Assembly (NCBI GenBank): GCA_933228895.1
Contig: OW121846.1
Location: forward strand, 110,005,054 to 110,069,053
Direction of reading: 5' to 3'
Length of the DNA: 64,000 nucleotides
Source: Platycnemis pennipes
Taxonomy: Eukaryota; Arthropoda; Insecta; Odonata; Platycnemididae
Shown: positions 27,560 to 40,221 of the stretch, in pieces
Layout of the letters: every line of letters starts with the position of its first letter
Position numbering within the stretch: position 1 is the stretch's first letter
Made by a program: the position numbers and the translations under genes
The notes under the pieces: model-generated
What the model saw: the letters and a program-made list of their open reading frames with translations, nothing else
The model's database searches: none
What the model was told of the DNA's origin: nothing

Positions 27560-28080
27560 AGACAGCAAGTGACCTCCTTGCCGTCTCAACTCGAACAGAG
27601 GGAGTGAGAGGGGAGGTAAGTTCCAGGCATAAGGAGGGGCTGTTTTCGGCAAGGTCAAAGGTGGAATGGGGTTTAACGTGGAAATAGTCGATAGGTAGAT
27701 TTTGAGGGGAGGTAAAGTGGTATGGATAAAGTGGGCGAGGTGGAAGTTTATCATTGGAGCATTAGGAACTGTTTTCTGACACCGGTGGGAGCACACCAAA
27801 TAACGGCCTGTACGATGGCCAAACTTCTAGTCTTCATCCGCACTCAGGGGGGTATATAAGTGACGGCAACTCCGGTGAGGCGGCGGCGCGGTATGTCGGC
27901 GCGGTTTGGCGGCACGCTTTGTCGGAACGCTGCAGTCCGGAATCGAAGCATTTTGGAATCGTTGGCATTGTTGGCGTCGTTGGCTCCGACTGTCGTCGGA
28001 CTGTCGTGAAAGTCCTTCGGCTAAGTCCGGAGGGTAAATAGTCCGCGAGGGGTTATGTCCAACGAGGGGTGGAAAGGGGG
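27560..28080. promoter_or_regulatory. GC-rich patch with TATA-like box
   Basis: Sharply more GC- and CpG-rich than its surroundings. TATATAA at 27853-27859 is followed by GTGACGGCAACTCCGG and then a CGG-rich stretch with repeated GGCGCGGT. The patch ends in a G-run near 28077. This could be the promoter or 5' end of a transposable element, or an intronic promoter. No coding sequence I recognise follows on either strand. Confidence 0.35.
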
Positions 28081-28989
28081 GGGGGTACAAAAAAATGCCA
28101 CATAAATCATTAATATTTATAAACATCCCCATGCACCTAGATCATCCCAGGTAAAAATAATTTCTTGGCATAAGTAATCAACTTTACGGCAATATTAAAT
28201 AGAAAATGCAAAGGAGGTGAACGCGAAAGAATTTCGGAATGAATTGAAAAATTTCGTTAAGCCTTAAAAATGTTTTGCACCTACCGCAAATGCATTGCTA
28301 ACTTCTTGATGACTTCCGCATGGGGCTTTGATGCTGATTTGAATGTGAGTAGCACGTTTTTATTAAAGTTAATTAAATTTTAAGGAAGTCCTCTAGCGCT
28401 CTCCCGCTCCATTGTAAAGAGTGGGGAAGAAGAATCGATTCCGTCCTTTTCCTCTCGTATTAACTTCCGTCGTTCTTTTGAAAGATCAATTATATATTCG
28501 ACTTTAAAAACCCAATTATTATGCGTTCGTTAATATAGGAGAGAGGAACATTTTTTTGTTCCAATTTGCGACAAAGAAAATGGGGAAGACCGATAGCAAC
28601 TGAATGAAAATCGGGGAACTATTTTGGAAAATGACTCATGGGGTTGCGACATTAAGAGTGTTAATTAAATAAAAGGATAGTTAAGCGTGTTTCACTCCAT
28701 AAATCGACTATATCAATTTTGCGATCAATTGATGAAGCACGCTGTCGCCACCCTTCTATTACAGTGGATAACTTGGCATTTTCGAAATATAAGGAAACAC
28801 GGGCGATTAGGACCAGACAAGTTGGCTTGCAGTTTTAATAACCGTGAGACCTTCTTACGAATCCTTGATGTCTTTACATTCTTACATGCCTATTTAACCA
28901 CAGTATTGCAGCTGGAAGCCCTCCTTCATGTCCGCGGTGTAATCGGGGCTTTTATTCTGAACCAAAATCAATATTCTATTAACCAAATC

Positions 28990-29600
28990 GTTGGTTGGAA
29001 ACGAAAAATGGATTATAGTGAACAAAATTATCTCCTAACCAGTACCATTCACTCATAGATCAAAAATTAAAATAAGCAAATGTGACGCCCACGAAACAGA
29101 GCTGCACTAAAGATTCTAACGTCATCCACCTCCCGTCCTTGACTATTTTGAGAAAGACTGGGAGGGAAGTGGAGGTGGGGATGTGAGGTGTGCCTGTACA
29201 GATTCTGACGCATCCTGTAAATAACCCAAAACTACTGAAAAACAAAATATTTTCGTATGCATTTTGGCGTGACTAAAGCTGTGCTGAAGGTTATGTACTT
29301 TTTAACAATTAAAATTTAGCCGAATACGCAATGCCTTTCGAAATACATCTAAGATGGAGCATGGGTTATCAACTACATACTTCCCTCGGCAGAAACAGCT
29401 GTGTGTCCGCCCATTATAATTGGGTGAAGAAACTATGCAGTCTCGGTTGTGATTGGACGAAGTAGATGACGTACAAGTCTTTTGCTCGCCCACTTTTCTG
29501 AAAGGGTTATAAACATCAGTTGTCCGCCTCTTATAACTCGAGAACGACTAGACAGATTGAATAACATAAAAATACGGATATTCTTATTTTACACACTCCA
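28990..29600 (+). repeat. Interspersed repeat, copy 1
   Basis: Two blocks match the minus strand of 40480-40930. The first (28990-29180) includes AAAATTAAAATAAGCAAATG and CCTCCCGTCCTTGACT. The second (29380-29600) includes GATTGGACGAAGT, GCCCACTTTTCTGAAAGGGT and TATAACTCGA. About 200 bp between the blocks are missing from the other copy. Unclassified. Confidence 0.85.
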
Positions 29601-30111
29601 TCAAATTCGGCAATTAAAAACATGGTGAACGACCCCATTCTTCCTCTCCAGAAGTAATTACTATCAAGTGGGACCAATAGTGGACCCTTTTTAATACGCT
29701 CCTACCCGATAAGATCGTAGAGTTCATGTCTGTCTTGATCCCCTCTAGAACTCAATCGTACCATCCGACCTTTTATAAATTTACAATAATGGTACCATAA
29801 CTAGTTTCTTTGGATGCCTGGGCATACAAAGACCACCGGGAATGGGGTAGACGACGGATTTATGAAGAATACTTTGAACGAGGTTAAGTCCCCGTTTGAG
29901 TTGGAGCCCTTTTAATGCCTCTAGGTTGCTGTAAGAAGTATAGATTTGAGCAAGAGAGAAAACGGTGACGGTATGTACGTGAGAAAAAACTACGAAGCAT
30001 TACTGCCTAGTCTCCGTGTCTCCTATTTTCTCTCCTATTTCCATCAGTAACAGTAATAGATAGGAATTATTTTCTATTCAACCCAGAAATAGCACCAAGG
30101 TGTAATGGATT

Positions 30112-31045
30112 ATCATCATCATCGGTCAACAATCCTAGGATTGTCGGAACTTCCAATCCTGCCAAGTGAACCTAGTAAATGCTAGGATTGGTTTGACGCA
30201 GCCCTCCACTCGATTCTTCTATCGGCCAACCTCTTCACATTGACGTTACTCCTCTCTTTTACATCCTTCACAACTTGCTCCATATATCTCATACGAAGCC
30301 CGCCTTTTCCATTCTTCCCGTTCACGTTTCCCTCGACGATTGTCGTCATCATGCCATCGCGTCTTAAGATGTTGCCTATTAAGTTGTCCCATCTTCTTTC
30401 TAAGGTTTTCAGTAGACATCTTCTCTCCCACTCTTCTTAAGACTTCTTCGTTTGTCACTCGATCGATCCATTTTATCTTCATCATTCTTCGGTAGCACCA
30501 CATTTCAAATGCTTCCAGCCTGGACTTCTCTGCTGTTGTTATTGTCCATGCTTTGCTGCCATATAGTAGAATGCTCCAAATGTATGTTCTAATGAAATGT
30601 TGCCTCACTTCAACGCTTATATTTGCAGCTGTAAGCAGAATCTTCTTCTGGTAAAAATGCTCTTTTCGCTTAGGCAATTCTACTGGCAATTTCTCTTTTA
30701 CTTCGTCCATCGCTGTTTAGTCGGCTTCACAGGTAACAGAACTCTTCCACCTCCTCGATTTTTTGTTTTCCTAGTTTAACATTGGTCCTGGCTTCCTTTC
30801 TTATTCCACATACCAATACCTAATTTTTCTTTTTAATGATATTCAGATGATATCTGGTCATTGTTCTTTCCATATTTCCTAGAGTCTTCTTTAAATCTCC
30901 TGTTTCTGTCATGACTGCTATGTCATCGGCGAATCGTAGCATGCCGATGTTCTCCCCGTGGATATTCACTCCCGGAGGCTTTTCTTTGACTTCTTGAGTA
31001 ATGGATACGACGCATATATCAGTATTCGACACCTTTTGGTGCAAT
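30112..31045 (-). pseudogene. RTE-like LINE reverse transcriptase tail, 5'-truncated
   Basis: Minus strand. RT catalytic motif in GMLRFADDIAVMTETGD (within 30820-31044). A frameshifted link around 30711-30819 reads VKLGKQKIEEVEEFCYL. The C-terminal domain is at 30246-30710, with RTYIWSILLYGSKAWTITTA, RLEAFEMWCYRRMMKIKWID and RVTNEEVLRRVGEK. This arrangement is the common animal 'endonuclease-reverse transcriptase' LINE type (RTE-like; clade not proven). The 3' end shows short TGATGATGAT repeats at about 30112-30124. Endonuclease and upstream RT motifs are missing, and at least two frameshifts plus stops make it inactive. The endonuclease fragment at 61790-62600 looks like the front half of the same type of element. 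Confidence 0.88.
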
Positions 31046-32400
31046 TTGGCTAATACCTAGACTTATGCACGCGTTAGAAGTTGGGTGGTTACCTGAGATC
31101 TGTTTTAGGAGATGGCGCTAATAATCGCAGTCACGAATTTGGATTCGTAATAGAAACCAGCCTTTAAATAATATATTAATGCTTTTATAGTGGATATTTG
31201 TGTTGAAGACAATTTAATGTGCAGGCATGTTTTGTTATATGCAAGCTGCGTTTAAATATGTGCTTTTAGTTGAAAAAGCAAATATTTATTTTCACATGAT
31301 CCTGGATTACACTTCAATTATCTCATCAGATTTACTTAATATTTAATATACAGAATCAATGCATCGTCAATTGTAAATGTTTACTCTGGGCGGTAATGGC
31401 AATACAGCCACCGGGGAATAATAATGTATGTGGGAACAAAGTAAAGAGACGCATCCGTATGGATCTCGACTGTTTCGGTCAAAGAGAGGTAAAGCGTTCG
31501 TGAAATGCTCGAGATAGAGTACTTGATGTGCTGTGCGGTCATTTACCATCAAATTCTTCTTTCTTATTTTTTGCATTAAACAAAAATTAATTCAATGTTT
31601 CATCGTTTTGTTGAAGCCTTAAACAAGTAAAAAAATTAAAAAGTTAGGCGTGATGGTATTGTGCAACATCATTCTCGAAGCAGTCTAGTATAAATTAGCG
31701 ACAAACAAAGAGATCGATTTTTCTCGTATTGGAGTTACTGTCGATGGATGTACTCCATCTACTAGTTTCCGTCAGAATAATTTCTGTAAAAAAATGTAGG
31801 TTTTATATTTCCGAGTCCCTACTAAATTCCATCATGTCTTTTGGTATGCTTATGCTTCTCAATTTTCACTAGCTGTATGCCTTTTAAGACTCAAGCTAGT
31901 CGCATGCACTAATCTATGCCAGTCGATATCTATGGAAAATTGACCATTGCTAAACCTACAATCAGTTTAGAACTCCTTTTAATTTGCTGTTTCCCTACCT
32001 TTCCTTGATACCTATTTGATGTTATTAAGCATTATTTTCCTTGGTGTATCATTTTGTGCAGAAAATAATGAAATATGTTTTGCAAGTTGTAAGTTGATCT
32101 TGCAAGCTCAATAAAGGTTTTAAAATAATAAAATATATATTACAAACTAGTTCATTATTTTCATTATGAGCTAGCAGTTCCGAGAGAATATGCAGTTAAC
32201 GCATGCTTCAGGACCTTTTAATAAAGTATATCTTTCAAAATGTATGTAATTTCCAAGATTCTGACAACTATTAAGAATTGAAGAAAACTTATCATAAGAT
32301 TTTACTTGGAAAAGTATTGTAACCTCCATATTTTGTTCAAGTGATTTTTTATTGCCGCCAAGAGAGGAAGTCAATCGCAGTTTCAACTTTAGGATGAAGA
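31046..32400. other. Non-coding stretch in the Shal intron
   Basis: AT-rich; nothing recognised. Short unrelated open frames only. Confidence 0.5.
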
Positions 32401-32409
32401 CAGCCTCGT

Positions 32410-32475
32410 GTCATGATTAGGATTCGAACTCGCGATATTTTGGTTGCTAACACGCCACCCTTGCCACAGGCACGT
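32410..32475 (-). repeat. tRNA-like SINE head (minus strand)
   Basis: On the minus strand GTGGCAAGGGTGGCGTGTTA (A-box-like) precedes CGAGTTCGAATCC (a near-perfect B box). No full cloverleaf follows, so this is a SINE head rather than a tRNA gene. A G/C-rich segment (CACGTAGCCAGGGGGGGATT) abuts it. Confidence 0.6.
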
Positions 32476-32910
32476 AGCCAGGGGGGGATTCTGGTACTTC
32501 AGCACCCTCCCCCGAAATTTTTTGCACTAATTCTGAGGTTCTGATTTTAACTGGGCATGATAATCCGGGTGACTCTGCACATAATTCAAGTGTTAAAAGT
32601 CTAGAAACGTGATCACTAGTTTGATGCATGGGTGTGGTTAATAACTGTTCTTTTCAATCTGATATGTGTGTATGCGTTTAACTTCTGTTCTGAGGCCGAT
32701 CATATTAACTGCTTCATAATAAGGTAAGCAGTGAACTTTACCATTGAGAAGAGACGGGAATGGGCACTGTAAAAGTATATACCAAGCACTAAAAATTAAG
32801 GGAAGAAATTTGTAACATGTTGGCAACGAAAGGACAATCCTGATTCGTTTCAAGTTACGCAACGCTAAACTTAGCCCCATCTGAAGCAAATTTCTGGCTA
32901 CGTGCTTGAC

Positions 32911-34256
32911 CCCTGGCGGCCGCAGACGGCCACAGGAAATTTATGTGGCCATCCTGTGGCCGCTGTGTGTAGTCTCTGTAGTCATAGACATGAAAAGCCC
33001 TTGGCAATAGGAGGCACCTGTGGCCGCAGAACTTCTGTCAGACCTGTGTCAATGGCCACGGAGGGCTTTTTGCCACCTGGGACCATGGCACTTATGTAAC
33101 ACTCCCCCTAGCTGATACATGCAGCTCATTTTAACTATACATACCTTTGCTTTTTCATAATTTTTGGAATATATTTCTGGCTGAAGGCTTAACATAAGCT
33201 TGAGAGTAAAAACAGAGCAACGAAAAGCACGGGTTATTGAGAAATCCGTAACTGCCCACAAGTATAGGTGCCGTAAATGATGGAAATGTACGATTGACCA
33301 TCATTATGGGGTGAAAAAATTGTCTTTCTATTCAAGCAAACAGTAATTGTCATAAGTACAAAAATGTGTCGCATATCATGACCATAGAGTAATTATAGAA
33401 TAATATCTATACTTACTCTATAGGTTCTCAGCGATTGGCACGTTATTGAGGAAACTTCTATTGATCTCTCCTAGGGAGAGATAAATAAAAGTTATTGAGG
33501 AAACAATATCAGTTATGTCTATTCATTACGGTCATGCTTATTTTTATTCCCAAAATGATAGTTGGGGAACTGTTTTAATGGCGCAAAATACCCTAGTGTC
33601 AATATTTTCGTAAAGTTCATTATTACAAACGAATTAATGTCAGCCAGCAGCTGTAGGCCTGTAGCTGTAGGACATATGACCTCCCAGTATTTAACCTTCT
33701 ACTGAAAATCATTACGCAGTTGTCATCTAATGGAATAGGTTGTCAGGTTTCTCCTGGTTGAATTTCTTTTCCAATTTTGGTTTCAAGGCCGAGCTAACTT
33801 TCCTCAACACTTTACGGGTGCGATTGCTAACCCTTCCACTACCCTTGCCCTACACCACCTCTACCCTTTCTCTACCCTTTTTCTACCCTCGGATGTTCTA
33901 AATTAACCTCCCCCTACTATCCACCTAACGCTCTTGTCGATTTCCTACCCTTAGCCTACCCTTTATTATTGCGAGGGTACAGGTGGCAATCAGCTACTAC
34001 GTATTTCTATTTACCCACACGGGACTGTATGGCTATATGGTAATACTTCGGTCATACCTATTGATGTATGAGTAGGGTAGGGTACTGCCAGTGGCCACAC
34101 ACAGCCACAGGCCAATGGCCGTACATTATGACCAAATAACCGCACACGGCCACTCATTGTTAAGTTGCCATGGTCTCATACCTGCGTAGCTCTTTAGGCC
34201 ATGGCCACATAAATGTGGCTGTCTCCTGTGGCCGTCTGTGGCCATTTTCACCAGGG
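32911..34256. mobile_element. Inverted-repeat DNA element with GGCCAC-rich ends (1.35 kb)
   Basis: The left end CCCTGGCGGCCGCAGACGGC and the right end (reverse complement CCCTGGTGAAAATGGCCACA) share CCCTGG...AGACGGCCACAGGA. Pairing continues inwards, with gaps, for about 190 bp to ACCATGGCA (left) and TGCCATGGT (right). Both ends carry many copies of a GGCCAC/GTGGCC motif, a pattern of transposase-binding subterminal repeats. The middle is non-coding, with runs of CTACCCT near 33830-33960. No transposase is present, so it is non-autonomous. Superfamily and target-site duplication are unresolved. Confidence 0.8.
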
Positions 34257-37200
34257 ACATTAACGACCTGTCTACCGCTGCGTGCGTGTTTATGTGAAGG
34301 AACATGATTCTCAATTGTCTACCAAATGTGCACTTAGATGATATTTGAGCAACCACCTTGCAAAAATGGGTACCAACTTTATTCTTTAGCAGATTCTCAA
34401 ATTTTGATGTAGAATTCAGCTCACAACTAGGTAAAGTATTGGAAATACTGACATATCCAATTTCATCATATGGTCATGATTTGGATGCTGATAATCGTTG
34501 ATTATCTGTCCAATAACAACCAAGATAAATTATAATTATCCAGTGATCGTCTTTACCCTTTAATAAAATAAGTGAGGAATTCTGCCCCAGTTTATCAACA
34601 AAAAGGAAGCACAGTATCACAATATGTGCGTCGGACTACTCGATTTAAATACCTTATGTCTGAGTACAGGATTTGGATAAACAAAGTAATCAAGTAAGTT
34701 ATCTGAGGAAGAAAATCAATAGAAAATTAATTTTTGTTTTTATTTTGTTTTTCTACAGTTCGACGTACTCTCTTCCGTAAATTCTTAGTGTCTCTGTAGT
34801 TTACTCCTTAACATTGGTAATGAAAATAAAAAATGTAATGAATTATTTTTTGTTAATAAAATGAAAGTTAATATGTTACTATATTAATAATATTAAAAGT
34901 AAGATGTGATTAGGATTAGAAGAACGTATTTTGTCAACTTTAGTTGACTCGGTCTTTCAGACCGTGCGTGTTCTCTTTCGTCCCGAATTACCACGCGACC
35001 TCTTAAGAGATGAAGAACATATGCTCAAATAAGTTCAGTGAGAAGAGAAATAATAATATTGATAGTATTTGAATCATGCTCTCTTCTATGTTTTCCATTT
35101 TTCTTCCAATTAGCAAAAAATGGTATCTGCTGGCAAGACGCTCGGCATCCGTGTCATCTGCAAGTATCCAAACATTAATTCCATTGCGTTATAATTACTA
35201 GTTATGAGTATATCAATAGCTACCGATCATGCACCTATAGTGTTATTGATCCAAATTGTTGAAAACAATGAGCATAGATATATGACGATATATGGAACTA
35301 TGTACTGCTTTACGCATTATACCATAAGAACAATGAAGGCATTTTTTTTCTTAAATAGCATTCATGAAAATTAGTAAGAAAACTGTTTTTAAAAAACGTT
35401 TTTAAAGATTTTGCTTCATGGATGCTTTTCAACCCCATATTATAGTTTATTTAGAATTTTTTCATATTATTTTGTTTCATGAATGCATATTTAGTTTTTC
35501 TCTGCGCAATTTTGGCTGAGCAAACATATACCTGGAAATGTTGAGGCATCATCAATATTATTAGACTTACACGTAAGCCTGTCTTCTCAAGAGTGGTAGA
35601 ATTCAATAATGACCTCCAAAACTTACCTGAAAGAAAGATGAAGAAAAGAGAATTAGCTTGGAGTGAAAAATTCTATTACATCGCACGTAATTGACGGCAT
35701 ATTAGCAAAATGAGCAACTATTTTTATTTCATAAGCTCTTCCTTAAACCAGAGAGCTGAATCAATTCATATCAAGTCAACATTTTATTTTTATAATATAG
35801 GATAAATTGGTTGATTTAATGAGTTGAATTCAATTCCCCAGTTAAGTTATTACTGTGAAGCGTCCAATTTTCATCTAGCTTATGGCCTCTCAGGTGCCTC
35901 CTTGCTGGACATCTCGAAAGGCAAATGAATATGCTCAGCGCTACATTCTCCCACTAAGACAAGGTTTCACTCAGATGCCTTGGCACTTATGATACCACAG
36001 GCCATTGGGGGCATTTTGAAGATGACACAATGAAGAATGGTAAGCCAAAGATTCAGATACAGAGGTTTTCCGGCATTGAACAATTCATATTCTATGCCTT
36101 ATTAATAAAGAATGAAGCAGAGTAGGTTTTAAGACACATGTACACTTGTGAGCATAAAAAGTTAAATATGGTTTAACTAATTTTTTTTGGAATTTAGTCG
36201 AGGTCTCGAACTGTGAGGGGAAACAAAGTTCCAACCTTAATTTTTATTTTATCTTGCGGTATAAGAGAATATCATTATAATCTATAGCTATCCTCACTTA
36301 AAATATGTTTTTCCTCACGGCAGTTTTCTACAAGCCTTCGGATTTTTTGTGATTTTAAAAATTCTAAAATTTACACGTTTTCCGATGAACCAAATACCTA
36401 TTTTAGCATGATACTAATTTACACCTAACTTTGAAATTTTCAAACAACTTCGGACTCATGTAACACTTACTAGTTACCAGATCTTTAAATGCTACTAATT
36501 GTATTTTTGCAATGAACAGGCATCAGGAGAAGTAGAACCAACCTAAAGTATATGCACACTTTATCGGCCGGAAGGAGGGCTTTTCCTTCCTGCTTTGCTG
36601 TTTCCCTTGAAGTCACAGCCTACAGAAAATTACACACTGCCTGCATTTAGCAACAGGCAATGAACAAGGTTTCACCCGGGTATGATCTCAGGACCAGATA
36701 GTCAAAAGCCCAATTATCCACCTAATGAGAGGAATGAAACCTTTCAACTCTATAGCACATAATATTTCACGTACAGGTTTTTGAAAGAGAACTCAAAAGA
36801 GACTTTCTTAAATGGAGAAATAAATAAAAATAAATTCAGGAGAGATGATTATCAATACAGGCCTTGGTAATGTGCGCACAATTATGCTGACATTTGGATC
36901 TAGGAGAGGGAGAATGGTGATCTGAGAGAAAGGTTAGCAATTAGCCTCTCTTTTGCTAATAGTGCTCAAGGGCCATTACTGTAACAACATATTCCTCAAC
37001 CGGTTCGGAGCTTAGGTAAAATTTGTCAAGTGGAGACTGGAATAATGCTGGAATGTCAATTACAGTTATCCGGTAAGTATAGGTTTGGAGGAATTTATCC
37101 TATTCCTCAACCATCTTTTTTACTATCTAACTTCCATTATCACTCTTCATTTCAATTAAAAGCTCAATCTGTCCATTTAATTCCACTTAAAAAGGTACCC

Positions 37201-38890
37201 AGCGCTATTCTAAAAAAAATAATGAACCTAAAGAAGCTTCCATTCAGCAATTGAAAGACTTTGGTTGGACAAATACACTAACACGGAGGCTGAACACCGG
37301 TTCTTGGTCGATTCAGCCACAAGAAAATAAGGCTGACAGTGAATTCCACCCAACAATACACTGTTAGAATAATTAAGAAGCAATGAACTAAGAGAAATCG
37401 TATGTTGAAATAAAATATCCAAGAATATTTTCCCCTATGCACCAACCATGTGTTCAAGAACGGTTTGAAACATTTCATAGAAATGTTTTTCAATTTTCAT
37501 CTGTTTTATCCTTGACCCTTTTTCCAATTCTTTTTTCACGGCTGATGACCTACCGCTGATAATTCCCTTGCGATGGTTCACTTGACAACATGTATATGCA
37601 TTATAAAATGTTTGACAATATCTTTAGTTCACATACACATTAAAGAACTAGTCACTATTATCCTCCAATATGGATATTTTTACATCCTTTACCCGGGATT
37701 CCCCTTATATCTTTAAAAACACTTGCATTTTTGTCCAAAATAAAGTCAGTATCAGTAAACTGATTAATTAGCTCCCTAATCCATCATCCAAGCTTTTATG
37801 TCCATTGCATATACGTAGCCTCATCATCTGGGATAAATGTAGAGAAAGAAATAAAACAGCTCGAGGTATTTATTGAGGAGATTTCCTCCTACTTTTTATC
37901 CGATTCAACATACAGGCAAAAGTAAACGTTCTACCATCGGTGACAGACCGTCGTCTCTTGCACCTTTTGCCGATGAATGGAATATACGAAATCACGTGCT
38001 TTCACGGAAGATTTTATAGTGAACGATGTTGTTGTGGCTGGCTTAGTGGCATGTGAGCTTGAGGAACATTAGATAGCCAACATCCACGGAAATTTAAAGG
38101 AACCCCCTATCGTTAGCACGCAGCCTTCAGAGTACCAAGTGAGGAATATAACGTCTTGACCAAGAGAAGACGATTATTGCCGAAAGAGACGCGTTACTAC
38201 CCAAGAATAATACGGGAAGCAATATGCGTAGGAAAACAACTCTCATATTTCTACTGGGACGATAGCATTATAGGCCACAACGTCGTCTCCTGTAGTCTAA
38301 TGTTCCAACATATTTCTTTCTCGGAAATTACTCTGTAAAGTTTGCTTTGAACGTGCGAGAGTGTGAGTACTTGTATAAGTCAGCTTCTGAGGAGACCATC
38401 ATTCGCAGTAAAATAATTTATCTGGACACGTGATTTATACTTTTGCGATAGATATTTAAAGTACTTGCGATACTTTGAGCGACGTTCACAAAAGTTAAAG
38501 AAACGGTTAAATTACACATATGGTCAAAAGAATCTGCAGTAAATATGGCGAGAAAGAAATTATTCATGTCACCTATGATGGCAATCGGCCATTATTCACG
38601 GGATTACAGATTTTCGATACAGAGCCATTCACAATAAATACGAAAATTTTTTAAATACTTTTATTGCGTCCTAATATTGGTGCGAAGTGATGCGCGGTGA
38701 CACGCGCAATGAATCTTCTTTATCTCTTAGTTATATTTCAGTTCTTTTAATTAATTAATGTCCATACCACCTACGAGTTCTACAGACATTTGTCTTGATC
38801 TATCTCTAATTGCAGTGATTTAAATGCTGTTATATTCCGAAAATCTAGCCTGATAGATTCGAAGTGAAGATGTTTTCACAATTACAATAA
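34257..38890. other. Long non-coding stretch
   Basis: AT-rich Shal intron. Two adjacent small hairpins at 34933-34964 (GTCAAC TTTA GTTGAC; CGGTCT TTC AGACCG). Somewhat GC-richer patches near 35880-36010 and 36540-36700 look like old repeats but could not be classified. No convincing gene. Confidence 0.45.
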
Positions 38891-38899
38891 ATAAAAACT

Positions 38900-39240
38900 T
38901 TGTGACCGCCACAGTTTGTAAAAAATATTCACTGCCGGTTTCGGCTATTAAGCCATCATCAGTTTCTTCACGACGTTCTCAACGGAGGTGGGAGGAGTAG
39001 AGGGAGGGGAGCGGTCTAGAGAGTAGTGTGGGGGCAGGGTAGTGCTTAACAAGGGTTACGGAACATGATTTCAATGAGGAGGTTTCCCTGAAGGCTGACC
39101 TCCCGCTGTTCCAAGGCGTCCATCCTCCGTCCCTTCTCAGTGAAATGAAGGAATTCGGGCTTGAAGTCACTCCGATGGTTGGTCCACTTACACAAGGGAA
39201 CGAAAATGATGCGCTTCTCGAGGAAATTTAGACCAAGCTT
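38900..39240 (-). mobile_element. Penelope-like element 3'-end remnant (minus strand)
   Basis: On the minus strand CTGATGATGGCTTAATAGCC followed by GAAACCGGCAGTGAATATTT is the signature commonly seen just after the ORF in Penelope-like elements. Upstream on that strand a broken frame includes RIIFVPLCKWTNHRSDFKPE, which I cannot match to a known domain. Old and partial. Confidence 0.55.
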
Positions 39241-39339
39241 AAGGCGATCCCGACGAACAAAATAAAAGGTAGCCGAAAAACAATAATTAAAAATCGAATC
39301 AGAATATCAATATATTGTTGACTTGTCTTTGTTTTATGT

Positions 39340-39435
39340 ACCTGATGATGCCCTATAGGGTGAAACCGGTTGTGCCGTTGTAATACGTTTGTGTGGAAAT
39401 ACAAAGTTTTACTTCCTTGTGAGAGATTATACACA
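39340..39435 (+). mobile_element. Second Penelope-type 3' signature (plus strand)
   Basis: CCTGATGATGCCCTATAGGG followed by TGAAACCGGTTGTGCC and TACAAAGTTTTACTTCCTTG has the same layout as the minus-strand signature 400 bp away, in the opposite orientation. Only the 3' tail is visible. Confidence 0.5.
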
Positions 39436-39754
39436 TTAACAAAATTTAGTTAATTTTTTGATTGATTTATCACGTAATGATTGGTGAACAAGGTGCAGTT
39501 AAAGTACTAATAAGGAGATAGGTAAGAACATAAGAAACGCAAGTAGACGATTTTCCTATAACAGTGATACTAGGGTTGCGATACATCGTATGCTTGCATG
39601 ACGATACATCGCATAGCTTACAGAATCGACTGTGGGTTCGGTAAACTATAACTGGCCCCATCACGGCACCGTTGAAGCAGAGTTCAGAGGTTCTGACACT
39701 GATTGTTTTATTGATCTGCTTTAAGAGTGTTTTTAGTGAGTTATTGGTTTTCTT

Positions 39755-39984
39755 AATCCCTTTCCCTGGAATAACTTTCCCTGGGCCACTTGCGATTTCC
39801 TACCAAGTTCTGACACGCAGATTCGCGAGTATTAGAGGTGGGGGCGTCCAAAAAGACTTCAGTCCGAGATTTGAACCCGGGACCCTCTGGCCAATAGACC
39901 GGCACTCTCTTTGTACTAGCTGCTACCCGCTACCAGCTACCCGCTCTGCATCAACGCTCTACCCACTAGGCCACCACGACCCCC
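39755..39984 (-). mobile_element. tRNA-derived SINE, near-complete head (minus strand)
   Basis: Minus strand: TGGCCTAGTGGGTAGAGCG (A box, 39955-39973) and CCGGGTTCAAATCTCG (B box, 39865-39880) are separated by an expanded spacer containing AGCGGGTAGCTGGTAGCGGG. After the B box come TTTTTGGACGCCCCCAC and AAGTGGCCCAGGGAAAG, shared with the SINE at 50343-50550. The head-to-body layout defines the family. Real tRNA genes have a much shorter A-to-B spacing, so this is not a tRNA gene. Confidence 0.85.
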
Positions 39985-40221
39985 TGTAGCAGAATATGCC
40001 ATTATATTTCATTAGTATTTATGATAAAGAAAATAAATTCTATATTTCATCACCGTTTCAATACATTTTTTTTATTGCTCACCACTGCTTTTCGTCCAAC
40101 TAATGGTGTATATTTGGACTGAACCATTTCTTTTTCTAAATACCAATGTTCAATTTTACTGTTTTCTTCTGCTTTGGATTTCACATTTTGGAAATTACAC
40201 AGAGTAGAAAATCATTCGCCT

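Noticed and set aside
28687..29058. 123-codon plus-strand frame as a gene
   Set aside because: Its 3' part lies inside an interspersed repeat shared with 40480-40930, and no motif is recognisable.
32410..32475. Functional tRNA gene on the minus strand
   Set aside because: Good B box but no acceptor-stem pairing; judged a SINE head. The same reasoning applies at 40222-40285 and 41111-41185.
39865..39973. Functional tRNA gene
   Set aside because: A and B boxes are present, but the spacing is far too long and no cloverleaf forms; the downstream body is shared with other SINE copies.
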